Source: Sphingopyxis microcysteis (GTDB lineage: Bacteria > Pseudomonadota > Alphaproteobacteria > Sphingomonadales > Sphingomonadaceae). Taken from it: a stretch of 64,000 bases of DNA. A program made the position numbers and the translations under genes. The notes under the pieces are model-generated. The model made no database searches and had not been told where the DNA came from. It saw only the letters and a list, made by a program, of their open reading frames with translations. The stretch covers positions 434,001-498,000 of the forward strand of contig NZ_JAANYY010000004.1 of the NCBI RefSeq assembly GCF_012274265.1, given 5' to 3'. This document shows, one piece after another, positions 25,506 to 33,616 of the stretch; position 1 is the stretch's first letter; each line of letters starts with the position of its first letter.

Positions 25506-25978
25506 GCCATGACCTCCGGGTCGGGTTCGACGGCGATGATCGCGATCGCGTCGTCGCGATCCTGATATTCGACGCTCTCGCCCACCTCGGCGCCCATCAA
25601 GGCGCGCGCGAGCGGGGCGGAAAAGGCGATGTGGCCGCGCGCCGGGTCGGCCTCGTCGCCGCCGACAATGGTGATCGTCTTTTCGGTTCCGTTCAACCGA
25701 TAGGCCACGCGGCTGCCGATCCCGACGCTGCCATCGGCGGGCGGCGTCTGCACCTCGGCAGTCGATTGGCGGGTGAGGAAATAGCGGAGGCGCCGCTGCA
25801 ATTTCTTGCGCGCTTCCTCGTCGGCCGTCCCGGCGATGTCGGCTTCGATCCGCGCGACCTCTTCGCCGAGCAGGCGCAATCCGCGCGGGGTCACCAGATT
25901 CGGGCCGACCGCAATGGGCAGCTCATACTCGGGTTCCTTATGTTCGTCGTCGCTCTCGCGGCGAAACGCTACGCTCAT
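25502..25978 (-). CDS. GreA/GreB-family transcription factor-like protein
   Basis: A 158-residue protein with the Gre C-terminal FKBP-like domain (GSRVAYRLNGTEKTITIVGGDEADPARGHIAFSAPLARALMGAEVGE). The helical N-terminus (LVTPRGLRLLGEEVARIEADI) corresponds to the coiled-coil that enters the RNA polymerase channel. The coiled-coil tip lacks an obvious DE acidic pair in the usual place, so transcript-cleavage activity is uncertain; it could be a Gre-like regulator. The start at 25978 excludes a long upstream overlap with the bufferin promoter region. It diverges from bufA. Confidence 0.85.
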   Translation of the reverse strand: MSVAFRRESDDEHKEPEYELPIAVGPNLVTPRGLRLLGEEVARIEADIAGTADEEARKKLQRRLRYFLTRQSTAEVQTPPADGSVGIGSRVAYRLNGTEKTITIVGGDEADPARGHIAFSAPLARALMGAEVGESVEYQDRDDAIAIIAVEPDPEVMA

Positions 25979-26061
25979 GCTCTGCTGTCCGGTCGAAATC
26001 GTAAAAGCAGCCCTTGGGCGCCGAAGGTGGCGACAAAATGGCGCAGCCCACCGCGCCGGGC

Positions 26062-26087
26062 GTAACCTTCGGCGGGCGCCGCGCGAA
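26062..26087 (+). promoter_or_regulatory. sigmaF-type promoter of the bufferin operon
   Basis: GTAACC (26062-26067), exactly 16 bases, then CGAA (26084-26087). This is the motif I recall for Caulobacter sigmaF, GTAACC-N16-CGAA, and here it lies 50 bases before bufA. It predicts that SigF, encoded fifth in this operon, drives its own operon. Confidence 0.75.
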
Positions 26088-26137
26088 ACTCCTGTCGATG
26101 CCATCCCCCGCATCACCCATTTCCCAAGGGAGTATTC

Positions 26138-26434
26138 ATGATGACGAATAGTTTGAAACTGTCGCTCGCCGCCTCGGCCGTCCTTGCCATGGCGGCTGGC
26201 ACGCTCGCGACCCCAGCCGTTGCCGCCGATGGCCCCAAGGAAAAATGCTATGGCGTGGCATTGAAGGGCAAGAATGACTGCGCCGCGGGTCCGGGCACCA
26301 GCTGTGCTGGCACCTCGACCGTCGATTACCAGGGCAATGCCTGGAAATATGTCGCCAAGGGCAGCTGCGAAAAGATGGGCGGCACGCTGGCGGCGCACAA
26401 GGGCAACGCCAAGCCGGTCGCTAAGAAGAGCTGA
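26138..26434 (+). CDS. bufA: Bufferin precursor (DUF2282), copper-binding RiPP
   Basis: A 98-residue precursor with a signal peptide (cleavage near AVAA-DG, residue 30) and a core with four cysteines, C37, C48, C56 and C77, in the DUF2282 pattern [19 protein letters not shown] and GSCEKMGG. By knowledge of the family, the BufB/BufC enzymes convert core cysteines to thiooxazole groups and the product binds copper in the periplasm. A ribosome site AAGGGAG lies before the ATG. It is first in the operon and follows a sigmaF-type promoter. Confidence 0.9.
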   Translation: MMTNSLKLSLAASAVLAMAAGTLATPAVAADGPKEKCYGVALKGKNDCAAGPGTSCAGTSTVDYQGNAWKYVAKGSCEKMGGTLAAHKGNAKPVAKKS

Positions 26435-26439
26435 GGCAA

Positions 26440-27306
26440 GTGCCCCCCCGCCCGCTCCGCGACTTGCCGCAGCGCGCCGGTTTCGGGCTGAAGCCCGAAC
26501 ATTATGGCGATGTGCTGGCGGCGGCGGAGCGGGGTGCCCCGCCCGCCTGGGCCGAAGTCCACCCCCAAAACTACTTCGGCGCAGGCGGGCCTCCGCATCG
26601 TTGGCTGACCGCGATCGCGGACCATGTTCCGCTCAGCTTTCATTCGGTCGGGCTCTCACTGGGGTCGGCGGGGGGCGTCGATCGCGATGAACTCGCCTCG
26701 CTCGCCGCGCTGTGCGAGCAATATGAACCGGCAATGGTTTCGGATCACCTCAGCTGGAGCAACGGACCCGACGACAAATTCCCCGATCTGCTGCCCATTC
26801 CCTACAGCCACGCGGCGCTCGCGCATTTCGTCGGCGAAGTCGGACGGGTGCAGGACCGGTTGCGGCGATCGATGCTGATCGAAAATCCGTCGCGCTACCT
26901 TGCCTATGCCGCCGACGATTGGGGCGAGGTCGATTTCCTTCACGAACTGTGCCGCCGCAGCGGTTGCGGGCTGCTGCTCGACGTCAACAATGTCGAGGTA
27001 TCGGCATTTAATCTCGGCCTAGACCCGGCGCCCTGGCTCGACGCCTTTGATCCGCGATTGGTCGGCGAGGTGCATGTCGCGGGGCACAGCCGCAAGGACG
27101 ATGGCGTCGGCGGGACGATCGCGATCGACGATCATGGATCGGCGGTCCGGCAAAGCTGCTGGGATTTGCTCAGCGCCTTCCTGCGCCGCGCGGGCCCAAG
27201 ACCGGTGTTGGTCGAATGGGACAGCGATGTTCCCGATTATGCGACGCTGAGCGCCGAAGTGGCCCGGGCCGATGCGCTGCTCGCGTCGGAGCCGGTCGAT
27301 GCGTGA
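26440..27306 (+). CDS. bufB: DUF692 multinuclear iron RiPP-modifying enzyme
   Basis: A 288-residue TIM-barrel of the MbnB/BufB family (DUF692). Metal ligands are expected in LSFHSVGLSLGS, MVSDHLSW, LIENPSRYL, LLLDVNNVEVSA, GEVHVAGHS and VLVEWDSDVP, all present. The family uses a multi-iron centre and oxygen to modify cysteine. The start is GTG 26440, just after the bufA stop with GAGG upstream. Its stop overlaps the bufC start. Confidence 0.93.
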   Translation: MPPRPLRDLPQRAGFGLKPEHYGDVLAAAERGAPPAWAEVHPQNYFGAGGPPHRWLTAIADHVPLSFHSVGLSLGSAGGVDRDELASLAALCEQYEPAMVSDHLSWSNGPDDKFPDLLPIPYSHAALAHFVGEVGRVQDRLRRSMLIENPSRYLAYAADDWGEVDFLHELCRRSGCGLLLDVNNVEVSAFNLGLDPAPWLDAFDPRLVGEVHVAGHSRKDDGVGGTIAIDDHGSAVRQSCWDLLSAFLRRAGPRPVLVEWDSDVPDYATLSAEVARADALLASEPVDA

Positions 27307-28000
27307 CGCGCAGGCGGCGATCGCCGCGACGTTGCTCGGCGGACCCGATCATCTGCCGCACGGACTGTTCGCGGGCGGTAGCGCCGCGGTGCTGCGCGGG
27401 CTGAGCGTGCATGCCAACACCATATCGCATGCGCGGCTGGTTGCGCTGGAGGACAGTTTTCCGCGTACCCGCGACCATCTGGGCGCCGCCGAGTTCAACC
27501 GCGTTTCGCGCGCCTTTGTCGATAGCGGCGGTGCGCAGGGCCGCGCGCTCGCGCTGATCGGTGCGGCGTTTCCCGATTGGCTCGCCGATCCGCTCGCCGC
27601 CGATCTGGCGCGCGCCGAATGGGCGTGGCTCGAAAGTTATCACGCCGCCGACGCACCGGCGCTGGCGCTTGCCGACCTCGCCGGGCTGGACGAAGCGGCG
27701 CTGCTCGGCCTCGTCGTGCGGCGCCACCCGGCGGTGCGCGTCGTTGCGCTCGCGCATCCGTCCGCGCCGCTGCTCGATCCTTGCCTGCCGCGCGGCGCCC
27801 GCGCGCTGCTGATCGCGCGGCCCGATGCCGCGGTGCGGGTCCTTGCGATCGATGCGGCCGATGCTGCCGCGGTCGATCTGGCGCACGAAATTGTCCCGCT
27901 CGGTAACCTCATCGTGCATCTTGCCGAAACCCATCCCGATGGCGGCGCTGCCGTCGCGGCGCTGATCGGCGCTGGTGCTTTCGAAAGGCTTGCGGAATGA
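27299..28000 (+). CDS. bufC: DUF2063 partner protein of the bufferin enzyme
   Basis: A 233-residue protein of the DUF2063/MbnC-like family that forms a complex with the DUF692 enzyme and helps present the precursor. The N-terminal helical domain begins QAAIAATLLGG and contains HANTISHARLVALEDSFPRT, typical of the family. ATG 27299 overlaps the bufB stop, and its own stop overlaps the doxX-like start, so stoichiometric coupled translation is likely. Confidence 0.9.
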   Translation: MRDAQAAIAATLLGGPDHLPHGLFAGGSAAVLRGLSVHANTISHARLVALEDSFPRTRDHLGAAEFNRVSRAFVDSGGAQGRALALIGAAFPDWLADPLAADLARAEWAWLESYHAADAPALALADLAGLDEAALLGLVVRRHPAVRVVALAHPSAPLLDPCLPRGARALLIARPDAAVRVLAIDAADAAAVDLAHEIVPLGNLIVHLAETHPDGGAAVAALIGAGAFERLAE

Positions 28001-28455
28001 ACCGGGTGGTTGGACTTTACGATCGCAGCGTTGCGCTGATCGAGGGGCGGGTGCCCGAAGCGTTCGCATTGCTGTTGCTGCGGATCGCACTCGCTGGGGT
28101 GTTCTGGCGATCGGGGCAGACCAAGACGGTCGAGGGCGCGTTTCTGACGATCGATCCGGTGCAATATGACCTGTTCGCGTCGGAATTTTCGGGCCTGCCG
28201 CTCGATCCCGTTATCGCGGTCCCCCTGACCACCTATGCCGAGCATATTTTCCCGGCGCTGCTGCTGCTGGGGTTGGCGACGCGATTGTCGGCGGGCGCGC
28301 TGCTGGTGATGACGCTGGTGATCCAGCTGTTCGTCTTTCCCGATGCCTGGTGGCCGGTGCATTCGCTGTGGGCGGCAATGGCGGCGATCCTGATCGTGCG
28401 CGGCGGCGGGCTGTTTTCGCTCGATGCCCTAGTTGCTAGACTGCGGCGCAGATGA
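27997..28455 (+). CDS. DoxX-family membrane protein of the bufferin operon
   Basis: A 152-residue inner-membrane protein with about four hydrophobic helices (for example AFALLLLRIALAGVFW and ALLLLGLATRLSAGALLVMTLVIQLF). DoxX proteins appear in bufferin operons as the fourth gene, possibly helping oxidative or redox steps at the membrane; the exact role is not known. Start and stop both overlap the neighbours by four bases, ATGA at each end. Confidence 0.88.
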   Translation: MNRVVGLYDRSVALIEGRVPEAFALLLLRIALAGVFWRSGQTKTVEGAFLTIDPVQYDLFASEFSGLPLDPVIAVPLTTYAEHIFPALLLLGLATRLSAGALLVMTLVIQLFVFPDAWWPVHSLWAAMAAILIVRGGGLFSLDALVARLRRR

Positions 28456-28973
28456 GCATCGACGAACCCTCGCTGGCGCGCCTGATGACGGCATCGCAGC
28501 GCGGCGACCGCGCCGCTTACCGCGCGCTGCTGGGCGATTCAGGCAAATGGCTGGCACGCTATTTCGCGCGGCGGATCGCGCCGCACCAGGTCGACGATCT
28601 GGTGCAGGAGACTTTGGTATCGATGCATCGCAAGCTGGCGACCTGGGACAATAGCCGGCCGTTCCTGCCCTGGCTGGCGGCGATCGCGCGCTATCGCTGG
28701 ATCGACCTTTTGCGCCGCCAGCGCGACGAGGTCGAGCTGGGCGAGGGCGACGCGGCGGTCGGGGCCGAGGACGAGGTCGTCCACGCGCGCCTCAGCCTCG
28801 ACCGCATGCTCACGCTGCTGCCCCCGGGGCAGGCACAGGCGATCACGCTGGTCAAGATCGAGGGTGCCTCGATCGCCGAAGCGTCGCGGATTTGCGGGCA
28901 GAGCGAGGCGCTGGTGAAGGTGAATATTCATCGCGGGCTGAAAAAGCTCGCGCAATTGATTGAAAGCGAATGA
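28452..28973 (+). CDS. sigF: ECF sigma factor, SigF type
   Basis: A 173-residue ECF sigma factor. Region 2: RYFARRIAPHQVDDLVQETLVSMHRK and WLAAIARYRWIDLLRR. Region 4: LPPGQAQAITLVKIEGASIAEASRICGQSEALVKVNIHRGLKKL. Gene order (DUF2282, DUF692, DUF2063, DoxX, sigma, DUF1109) is the same as I recall for Caulobacter sigmaF, which responds to metal stress. The downstream NrsF homologue is its likely membrane anti-sigma factor. Confidence 0.9.
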   Translation: MSIDEPSLARLMTASQRGDRAAYRALLGDSGKWLARYFARRIAPHQVDDLVQETLVSMHRKLATWDNSRPFLPWLAAIARYRWIDLLRRQRDEVELGEGDAAVGAEDEVVHARLSLDRMLTLLPPGQAQAITLVKIEGASIAEASRICGQSEALVKVNIHRGLKKLAQLIESE

Positions 28974-28974
28974 G

Positions 28975-29625
28975 ATGAGCGACGCCGCGATCGACGACCT
29001 GATCGACAATCTTGCCGACGAGCTGGAGCCGGTGCGCCCGCGCCGGGTCGCGCGCGGATCGCTGTGGGTTGCCGCGGGCTGGGCTGCGGGCGCCGCAATC
29101 TTGTTCGGGCTGGGCGGGATGCGGCACGATCTGGCCGAAGGCGTCATGATGCCCCCGCTGCCGCTGCTCGCCTTCTGGTTGATCGTGGCGTTGGGTTTCG
29201 CCGCGGCGTGGAGCGCGCTGCGGATGGGATTGCCGGGGGTCGGGCGCGATTACAGCGGCTGGCGCTGGGCTGGGCTGGCGGCGCTCGCTTTGCCTTTGTC
29301 GGCGCTGGTGATGGCGATGGACGATAGCCATGCGGCGCTGGAAGCGGCGCATCCCGAAAATGGCCTGCATTGCCTGATGCAGGGGGTGCTCGCGGGGCTT
29401 GGCGTCGGCGCGGCGCTGTTTGGCTGGCTGAAGCACGGCGCGCCGACGTCGCCGGAACGCGCCGGCTGGGTGGTCGGTATCGCGGCGGGCGCTGCGGGGG
29501 CGACGATCGTCGCGCTGCATTGCGCATCGAACGACATGATTCATATCGCGCTGTGGCACGGGCTCGCGGTGCTGTTGTCGGGCATTGCGGGGCGCGTGCT
29601 GCTGGCGCCGCTGCTGCGCTGGTAG
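28975..29625 (+). CDS. nrsF: NrsF-type anti-sigma membrane protein (DUF1109)
   Basis: A 216-residue protein with a short cytoplasmic N-terminus (SDAAIDDLIDNLADEL, the expected sigma-binding part) and about six membrane helices. Two cysteines, in NGLHCLMQG and VALHCASND, occupy loop or helix-end positions like the conserved pair required for metal sensing in Caulobacter NrsF. The start at 28975 is one base past the sigF stop. Loss of SigF binding on metal stress would switch on the operon. Confidence 0.88.
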   Translation: MSDAAIDDLIDNLADELEPVRPRRVARGSLWVAAGWAAGAAILFGLGGMRHDLAEGVMMPPLPLLAFWLIVALGFAAAWSALRMGLPGVGRDYSGWRWAGLAALALPLSALVMAMDDSHAALEAAHPENGLHCLMQGVLAGLGVGAALFGWLKHGAPTSPERAGWVVGIAAGAAGATIVALHCASNDMIHIALWHGLAVLLSGIAGRVLLAPLLRW

Positions 29626-29649
29626 GATCGCTGGACAGCATATCTTCTG

Positions 29650-29671
29650 TGTGTTATACGTGTAATACACA
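29650..29671. promoter_or_regulatory. Imperfect palindrome, candidate operator
   Basis: TGTGTTATACGTGTAATACACA is a 22-base imperfect palindrome with TGTGT/ACACA ends. It is unusually AT-rich for this genome and lies only 2 bases before the AGGAG ribosome site. GntR-like regulators bind sites of this look. No regulator gene is adjacent. Confidence 0.4.
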
Positions 29672-29684
29672 AAGGAGATTTGCG

Positions 29685-30452
29685 ATGCGTAACTGGACGA
29701 TGGCGGCGCTGCCGCTGGCCTTGGCGATGACCGTCACCGCGTGCAGCGGCGCCGACCGCAAGGACGGCGCTTCGGCAGGCAAGGGCGACGCGGCGCAGCC
29801 CGCCGATGCAGGCCCGACCACCACCCAAACCTATGCGCTGACCGGATTTACCGAGGTCAAGGTCGCCGGTCCCGACGACGTGACCATTCGCCGCGGCGAT
29901 GCCTTTTCGATCAGCGCCAAGGGGCCGCAGGCGGTGCTCGACCGGCTCGAGATCGAGGTCGACGGCCCGACGCTGTCGATCGGACGCAAGCGCGAAGGCT
30001 TCAGCTTTTCGAGCCGCGAGGACAATGATGTCGAAATCACGATCACCATGCCGCGTCTGACCGGCGCGCGGCTGACCGGGTCGGGGTCGATCGATGCCGA
30101 CAGCATGGACGGCGATGCGGTCGAGGCGGTGGTCACCGGTTCGGGCGACCTCAAGGTCGCGAAGCTGACCGCCAAGCGTGTCGACATCAGCGTATCGGGA
30201 TCGGGCGACATCGAAATCGGCGGCGGCACCGTTGATGCCGGCGAATATGGTATCACCGGATCGGGTGACATCGACGCCGACGGCCTTGTCGCGCGGACGC
30301 TGGAGGTGTCGGTTACCGGATCGGGTAATGTCGAGGCGCAGGCGTCGGGCACCGCCGATGTCAGCATCCTGGGATCGGGCGACGTGACGCTGGGCGGCGG
30401 CGCAAAATGTTCGTCGCGCGAAGTCGGATCGGGGACCGTTACCTGCAAATGA
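29685..30452 (+). CDS. DUF2807 head-GIN beta-helix lipoprotein
   Basis: A 255-residue lipoprotein (signal with TVTACSG lipobox, cysteine near 20) and a C-terminal beta-helix made of repeated TGSGDI/GSGN turns about every 18-20 residues, as in DUF2807 (putative auto-transporter adhesin, head GIN domain). Probably surface or periplasmic; function unknown in the family. The start at 29685 has AAAGGAG upstream. It is followed by a second DUF2807 gene. Confidence 0.85.
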   Translation: MRNWTMAALPLALAMTVTACSGADRKDGASAGKGDAAQPADAGPTTTQTYALTGFTEVKVAGPDDVTIRRGDAFSISAKGPQAVLDRLEIEVDGPTLSIGRKREGFSFSSREDNDVEITITMPRLTGARLTGSGSIDADSMDGDAVEAVVTGSGDLKVAKLTAKRVDISVSGSGDIEIGGGTVDAGEYGITGSGDIDADGLVARTLEVSVTGSGNVEAQASGTADVSILGSGDVTLGGGAKCSSREVGSGTVTCK

Positions 30453-30495
30453 TGCGGTGCTGGTACCGCCTGCCCGGACCGGGTAAGGCGGTGCC

Positions 30496-31206
30496 ATGAC
30501 CCTTGCGCTTCGAAACGCCGCACTGGCGGCCTCCGTCCTTTTGGCCATCGCCCCCGCGACGGCAGCCGAAAAACGCTTTGGCCTCACCAGCTTCGAGGCG
30601 ATTGAGGTCAACGCCGATTATGTGATCGAGGTGACGACACGCGCTCCCGTCGGCGCCGTCGCGACCGGGCCGCAGGATGCGCTCGACCGGCTGAGCCTCG
30701 AGGCGCGCGACGGACGGCTGGTGATCGGGACACGCCAGTTCGCGGGCGACGAAAAACGCCGCGCGCCGCGCGGTGCGGTGACGATCCGGATCAATGTTGC
30801 GGGGCTGCGATCGGCGACGATGGGCGGGGCGGGATCGCTCAGCATCGACCGGATGAAGGGCAATCGCGTGTCGATCGCGCTGCGCGGGCCCGGGACGGTT
30901 TCGGTCGGCGCGATCGCCACCGACCGGCTTTCGGTCGCGATGATCGGCAACGGCACGATCACGCTGGGCGGAACCGCAAAACAGGCGCAAATGACCGTGT
31001 CGGGCGCGGGGCTGTTCGACGCGGGCGCACTGGCAGTCGACATGCTGACCTTCGACGGCGAAGGCGCGGGCGAGAACCGACTGCTTGCGGTAAAGACCGC
31101 GGGAGTGACGGCGCGGGGGGTCGGCAAGACGGTGGTGCTGGGCAAGCCCGTGTGCACGGTGCGCAATGTCGGCGGCGGGTCGGTGCAGTGCGGGGCGGCG
31201 AAGTAA
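30496..31206 (+). CDS. Second DUF2807 secreted protein
   Basis: A 236-residue protein with a cleavable signal (ALAASVLLAIAPATAAE) and the same DUF2807 beta-helix plan (FEAIEVNADYVIEV, SATMGGAGSLSID, VSIALRGPGTVSVG, AMIGNGTITLGG). It lacks the lipobox. Two cysteines near the C-terminus (KPVCTVRNVGGGSVQCG) may form a disulfide, and the first protein ends in a similar C...VTC pattern. Tandem duplication and divergence is the simplest origin. Confidence 0.82.
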   Translation: MTLALRNAALAASVLLAIAPATAAEKRFGLTSFEAIEVNADYVIEVTTRAPVGAVATGPQDALDRLSLEARDGRLVIGTRQFAGDEKRRAPRGAVTIRINVAGLRSATMGGAGSLSIDRMKGNRVSIALRGPGTVSVGAIATDRLSVAMIGNGTITLGGTAKQAQMTVSGAGLFDAGALAVDMLTFDGEGAGENRLLAVKTAGVTARGVGKTVVLGKPVCTVRNVGGGSVQCGAAK

Positions 31207-31290
31207 TAGTATAGCGTGTAAAGCGGGAATGTCGGGTATCGACCAATTGCAGACATTGCGGTCAATTGCGATCGTAGATACCCTCGCAAT

Positions 31291-31671
31291 ATGACGGATA
31301 ACCACTCATTCATGCCTTCTTCGCTCGCCAACCCGGAAAAGCGAAAAGAGCTCATTCTGTATCTCGAAGAGCTAGCGGCGGATGATCCGGAAGAACTTTG
31401 GCGCAATGAGCGCAAACAAGGGCTGGTGTCAGATATCGATCAGATTTTTCATTTCTTCTTTGACGACAACGATTTTGATGAAGGCGCGATCGGCGAAAGT
31501 CTTTTGGACTCGAAAGAAGCCAAAGCCATCGACGAGGTGAAGGCCCTGTTGACCACGATGCTTGTAGACCTACCCAACGGCGATGACGCAGCATTCGTCA
31601 GCCATCACTTATGGCGACGGCTACGGACTAGGGCGCAAGCGGCACACTCTGCTTTTGAAGCGCGGAGCTAA
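31291..31671 (+). CDS. Hypothetical acidic protein, low GC
   Basis: A 126-residue acidic cytoplasmic protein (EELAADDPEELW, HFFFDDNDFDEGAIGESLLDS) without signal peptide or membrane segment. The pattern recalls the SCO4402/immunity-like family of small helical acidic proteins, but this is weak. Base composition is clearly lower in GC than the neighbours and codons are atypical, suggesting horizontal arrival. It stands alone between a DUF2807 gene and a convergent dehydrogenase. Confidence 0.6.
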   Translation: MTDNHSFMPSSLANPEKRKELILYLEELAADDPEELWRNERKQGLVSDIDQIFHFFFDDNDFDEGAIGESLLDSKEAKAIDEVKALLTTMLVDLPNGDDAAFVSHHLWRRLRTRAQAAHSAFEARS

Positions 31672-31715
31672 ACGTCCGCTCCCCACCCCAAAGCTGACCT
31701 TCGGCGGCAGGCCGC

Positions 31716-32519
31716 TTACTGCCCGGCTGTCCCCAACCCGTCGATCTTCTTCGACTGGCGGATGATCAGTCCGGGGAACCAGCGCGCGAGGCGCGCCAGC
31801 CGCCTGGCCATCTTGCCGACGGTCACATGGACCTTGTCGCCGTGGACCGCCGCCCACGCCGCTTCGGCGACACGCTCGACCGGGACGATCTCGAATCCGC
31901 TCTGCGACAGGCGGTCGCGCGCGGGTTCGTTGCTGTCGGCGCTGACCTGGTCGAGCAGGGGGGTGTCGATGAAGCCTGGCATCAGTGAGCGGACCTTGAT
32001 GCCATATTTCGCAAATTCGATTTCCAGCGCCTCGGTCAGCCCGCGCACCGCGAATTTGGTCGCCGAATAGACGGCCAGCCCGGCGACCCCGTAAAATCCC
32101 GATGCCGACCCGGTGTTGAGGATCGCCGATCCCGGTGTGGCGCGCAGTAGCGGGAGCGCCATATAGATGCCGTTGACGACGCCGCCGAAATTGATCGCGA
32201 TCAGCCGATCGGCCTCCTCGGGCGGCATGTCGGCAAACTGACCGCCGGTACCGATCCCGGCATTGTTGAACAGGACGTCGAGCCGGCCGCCGCTGGCGGC
32301 GGCAAATTCATCGAGCGCCGCCTTCCACTGATCACGGTCGCGCACGTCCATGACATGGCGCGAGGATGCGCCATCGGGGAGAAGCGCGGCGGTTTCGTCG
32401 ATCCCGGCGCGGTTGACGTCGGCGATGCCGACGAACCAGCCCTGCGCCGCGAAATGGCGCGCGACCGCGCGCCCGATGCCCGAACCGCCACCGGTAATGA
32501 AAATCGCCTTTCGAGCCAT
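31716..32519 (-). CDS. Short-chain dehydrogenase/reductase
   Basis: A 267-residue classical SDR. Cofactor motif FITGGGSGIGRAVA at the N-terminus, NNAG in LFNNAGIGTGG, and the catalytic YSATK (Y and K) are present, with a preceding serine in NTGSASGFYG. D in IADVNRAG after the second strand suggests NAD preference. Substrate is unknown. The start at 32519 has GGAGG upstream; an earlier ATG at 32585 lies beyond a candidate operator and is unlikely. Confidence 0.9.
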   Translation of the reverse strand: MARKAIFITGGGSGIGRAVARHFAAQGWFVGIADVNRAGIDETAALLPDGASSRHVMDVRDRDQWKAALDEFAAASGGRLDVLFNNAGIGTGGQFADMPPEEADRLIAINFGGVVNGIYMALPLLRATPGSAILNTGSASGFYGVAGLAVYSATKFAVRGLTEALEIEFAKYGIKVRSLMPGFIDTPLLDQVSADSNEPARDRLSQSGFEIVPVERVAEAAWAAVHGDKVHVTVGKMARRLARLARWFPGLIIRQSKKIDGLGTAGQ

Positions 32520-32537
32520 CCCGCCCCTCCTTACATT

Positions 32538-32554
32538 CTTGTCAGTCCGACAAG
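32538..32554. promoter_or_regulatory. CTTGTC-N5-GACAAG palindrome, candidate TetR-type operator
   Basis: A 17-base palindrome with perfect 6-base arms lies 19 bases upstream of the SDR gene. Its shape matches operators bound by TetR-family repressors. No TetR gene is visible in the window. Confidence 0.45.
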
Positions 32555-32629
32555 ATGCCAAGTTGACGTGCCGGTCAAGCGACAATGACGGCTTGGCAAG
32601 CGGGCGGGCGGCTGGCTAAGAGGGCGGCG

Positions 32630-33145
32630 ATGACCCGCGGCCTCCGCCTGATCCTCCTGTTCCTGTTGCTGTTTTGCGCCGGACTGACCGCTCCGGCGCG
32701 TGCCGAGGTGGTCGTGAGCTTTTACAGCCATGATTTCGGCGACCGCTTTCCGCACGCCTTCATCGTCATGAAGGGCAAATTGGATGCGACGGGCGAGGCG
32801 ATCGACGCCAATTACGGCTTTACCGCGACAACGGTCAGTCCGGCGATCCTGTTCGGATCGGTCAAGGGCAAGGTGGAATCGTCGGAGCCCGATTATATCG
32901 CCAAGAGCGATCGCCAGTTCGATGTCGTCATCGACGATGCAACCTATGCGCGGCTGATCGCGAAAGTCGTCGAATGGCGCGACCGCGAGCAGCCGAGTTA
33001 CAGCCTGAACAAGCGCAACTGCGTGCATTTCGTGATGGAATTGGCCGAGTCGGTCGGGCTCAAGGTCAATCGCAAGAGCAAGCTGTTCAAGAAACCGAAG
33101 AGTTTTCTGATCGAGGTGAAGGGGTTGAATCCGGCGCTGGGGTGA
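32630..33145 (+). CDS. Hypothetical secreted protein with papain-like H...NC pattern
   Basis: A 171-residue protein with a signal peptide (LRLILLFLLLFCAGLTAPARA). The mature part has SFYSHDFGDRFPHAFI at its start and YSLNKRNCVHFVMELAE later. A histidine strand followed by an N-C-x-x-F helix start is the arrangement seen in NlpC/P60 and PPPDE-like permuted papain folds. The family itself I do not recognise. A periplasmic peptidase or amidase-like role is a guess. The start at 32630 is the one that begins the signal peptide. Confidence 0.65.
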   Translation: MTRGLRLILLFLLLFCAGLTAPARAEVVVSFYSHDFGDRFPHAFIVMKGKLDATGEAIDANYGFTATTVSPAILFGSVKGKVESSEPDYIAKSDRQFDVVIDDATYARLIAKVVEWRDREQPSYSLNKRNCVHFVMELAESVGLKVNRKSKLFKKPKSFLIEVKGLNPALG

Positions 33146-33616
33146 CGACGCGTTGCGACCGGAGCTGCCGGTCAATCCAGTCCCCGTTCGTATCGAGCGA
33201 AGTCGAGATACGCGTGGCTTGGCGTGAGTCTTCGGCGTGTCTCGACTTCGCTCGACACGAACGGAGGTTGGAGACGGTCGGGAATCCACCCAAAACAGAC
33301 GCCTTCAAACAAGCCTTTCCTATTATTCTCCGCCGTGCAAGCCTTGCTTCCGGCGCCTTCATGCGCCCCGCCCACGGGTTTTGCGGGCTGGCTTGCCGGC
33401 GCGGTTGCGCCCCATTGTTGCGGACCCGCCAGATCATCATGGGTCCAAATTGGGGACGCCATTGGGCTGACCTTTACTGACCTTTGGAATATTTGCGGCT
33501 GACGGAATACACCCCATGCCGACGATTTACTCCCCCTAGACGCCGCGCCGCTTTCACCCTATGTTCAGGGAACGGGGCGCAATATGTTACGCTCCGATGC
33601 ATAACAGGGGCGATTC
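33146..33616. other. Intergenic region with no recognised gene
   Basis: About 470 bases. The left part holds the palindrome at 33185-33263. The rest has short frames with no protein-like codon pattern. At 33569-33594 there is GGAAC, 16 bases, CGCT: one mismatch from the EcfG promoter consensus, just before the small gene at 33617. Confidence 0.5.
33185..33263. repeat. Palindromic element with TCGAG-CGAAGTCGAGATAC arms
   Basis: CGTTCGTATCGAGCGAAGTC on the left pairs with GACTTCGCTCGACACGAACG on the right, with minor mismatches. Inner bases GAGATACGC pair with GCGTGTCTC. A variant of the palindromes at 11590, 18041 and 57629. Confidence 0.75.
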
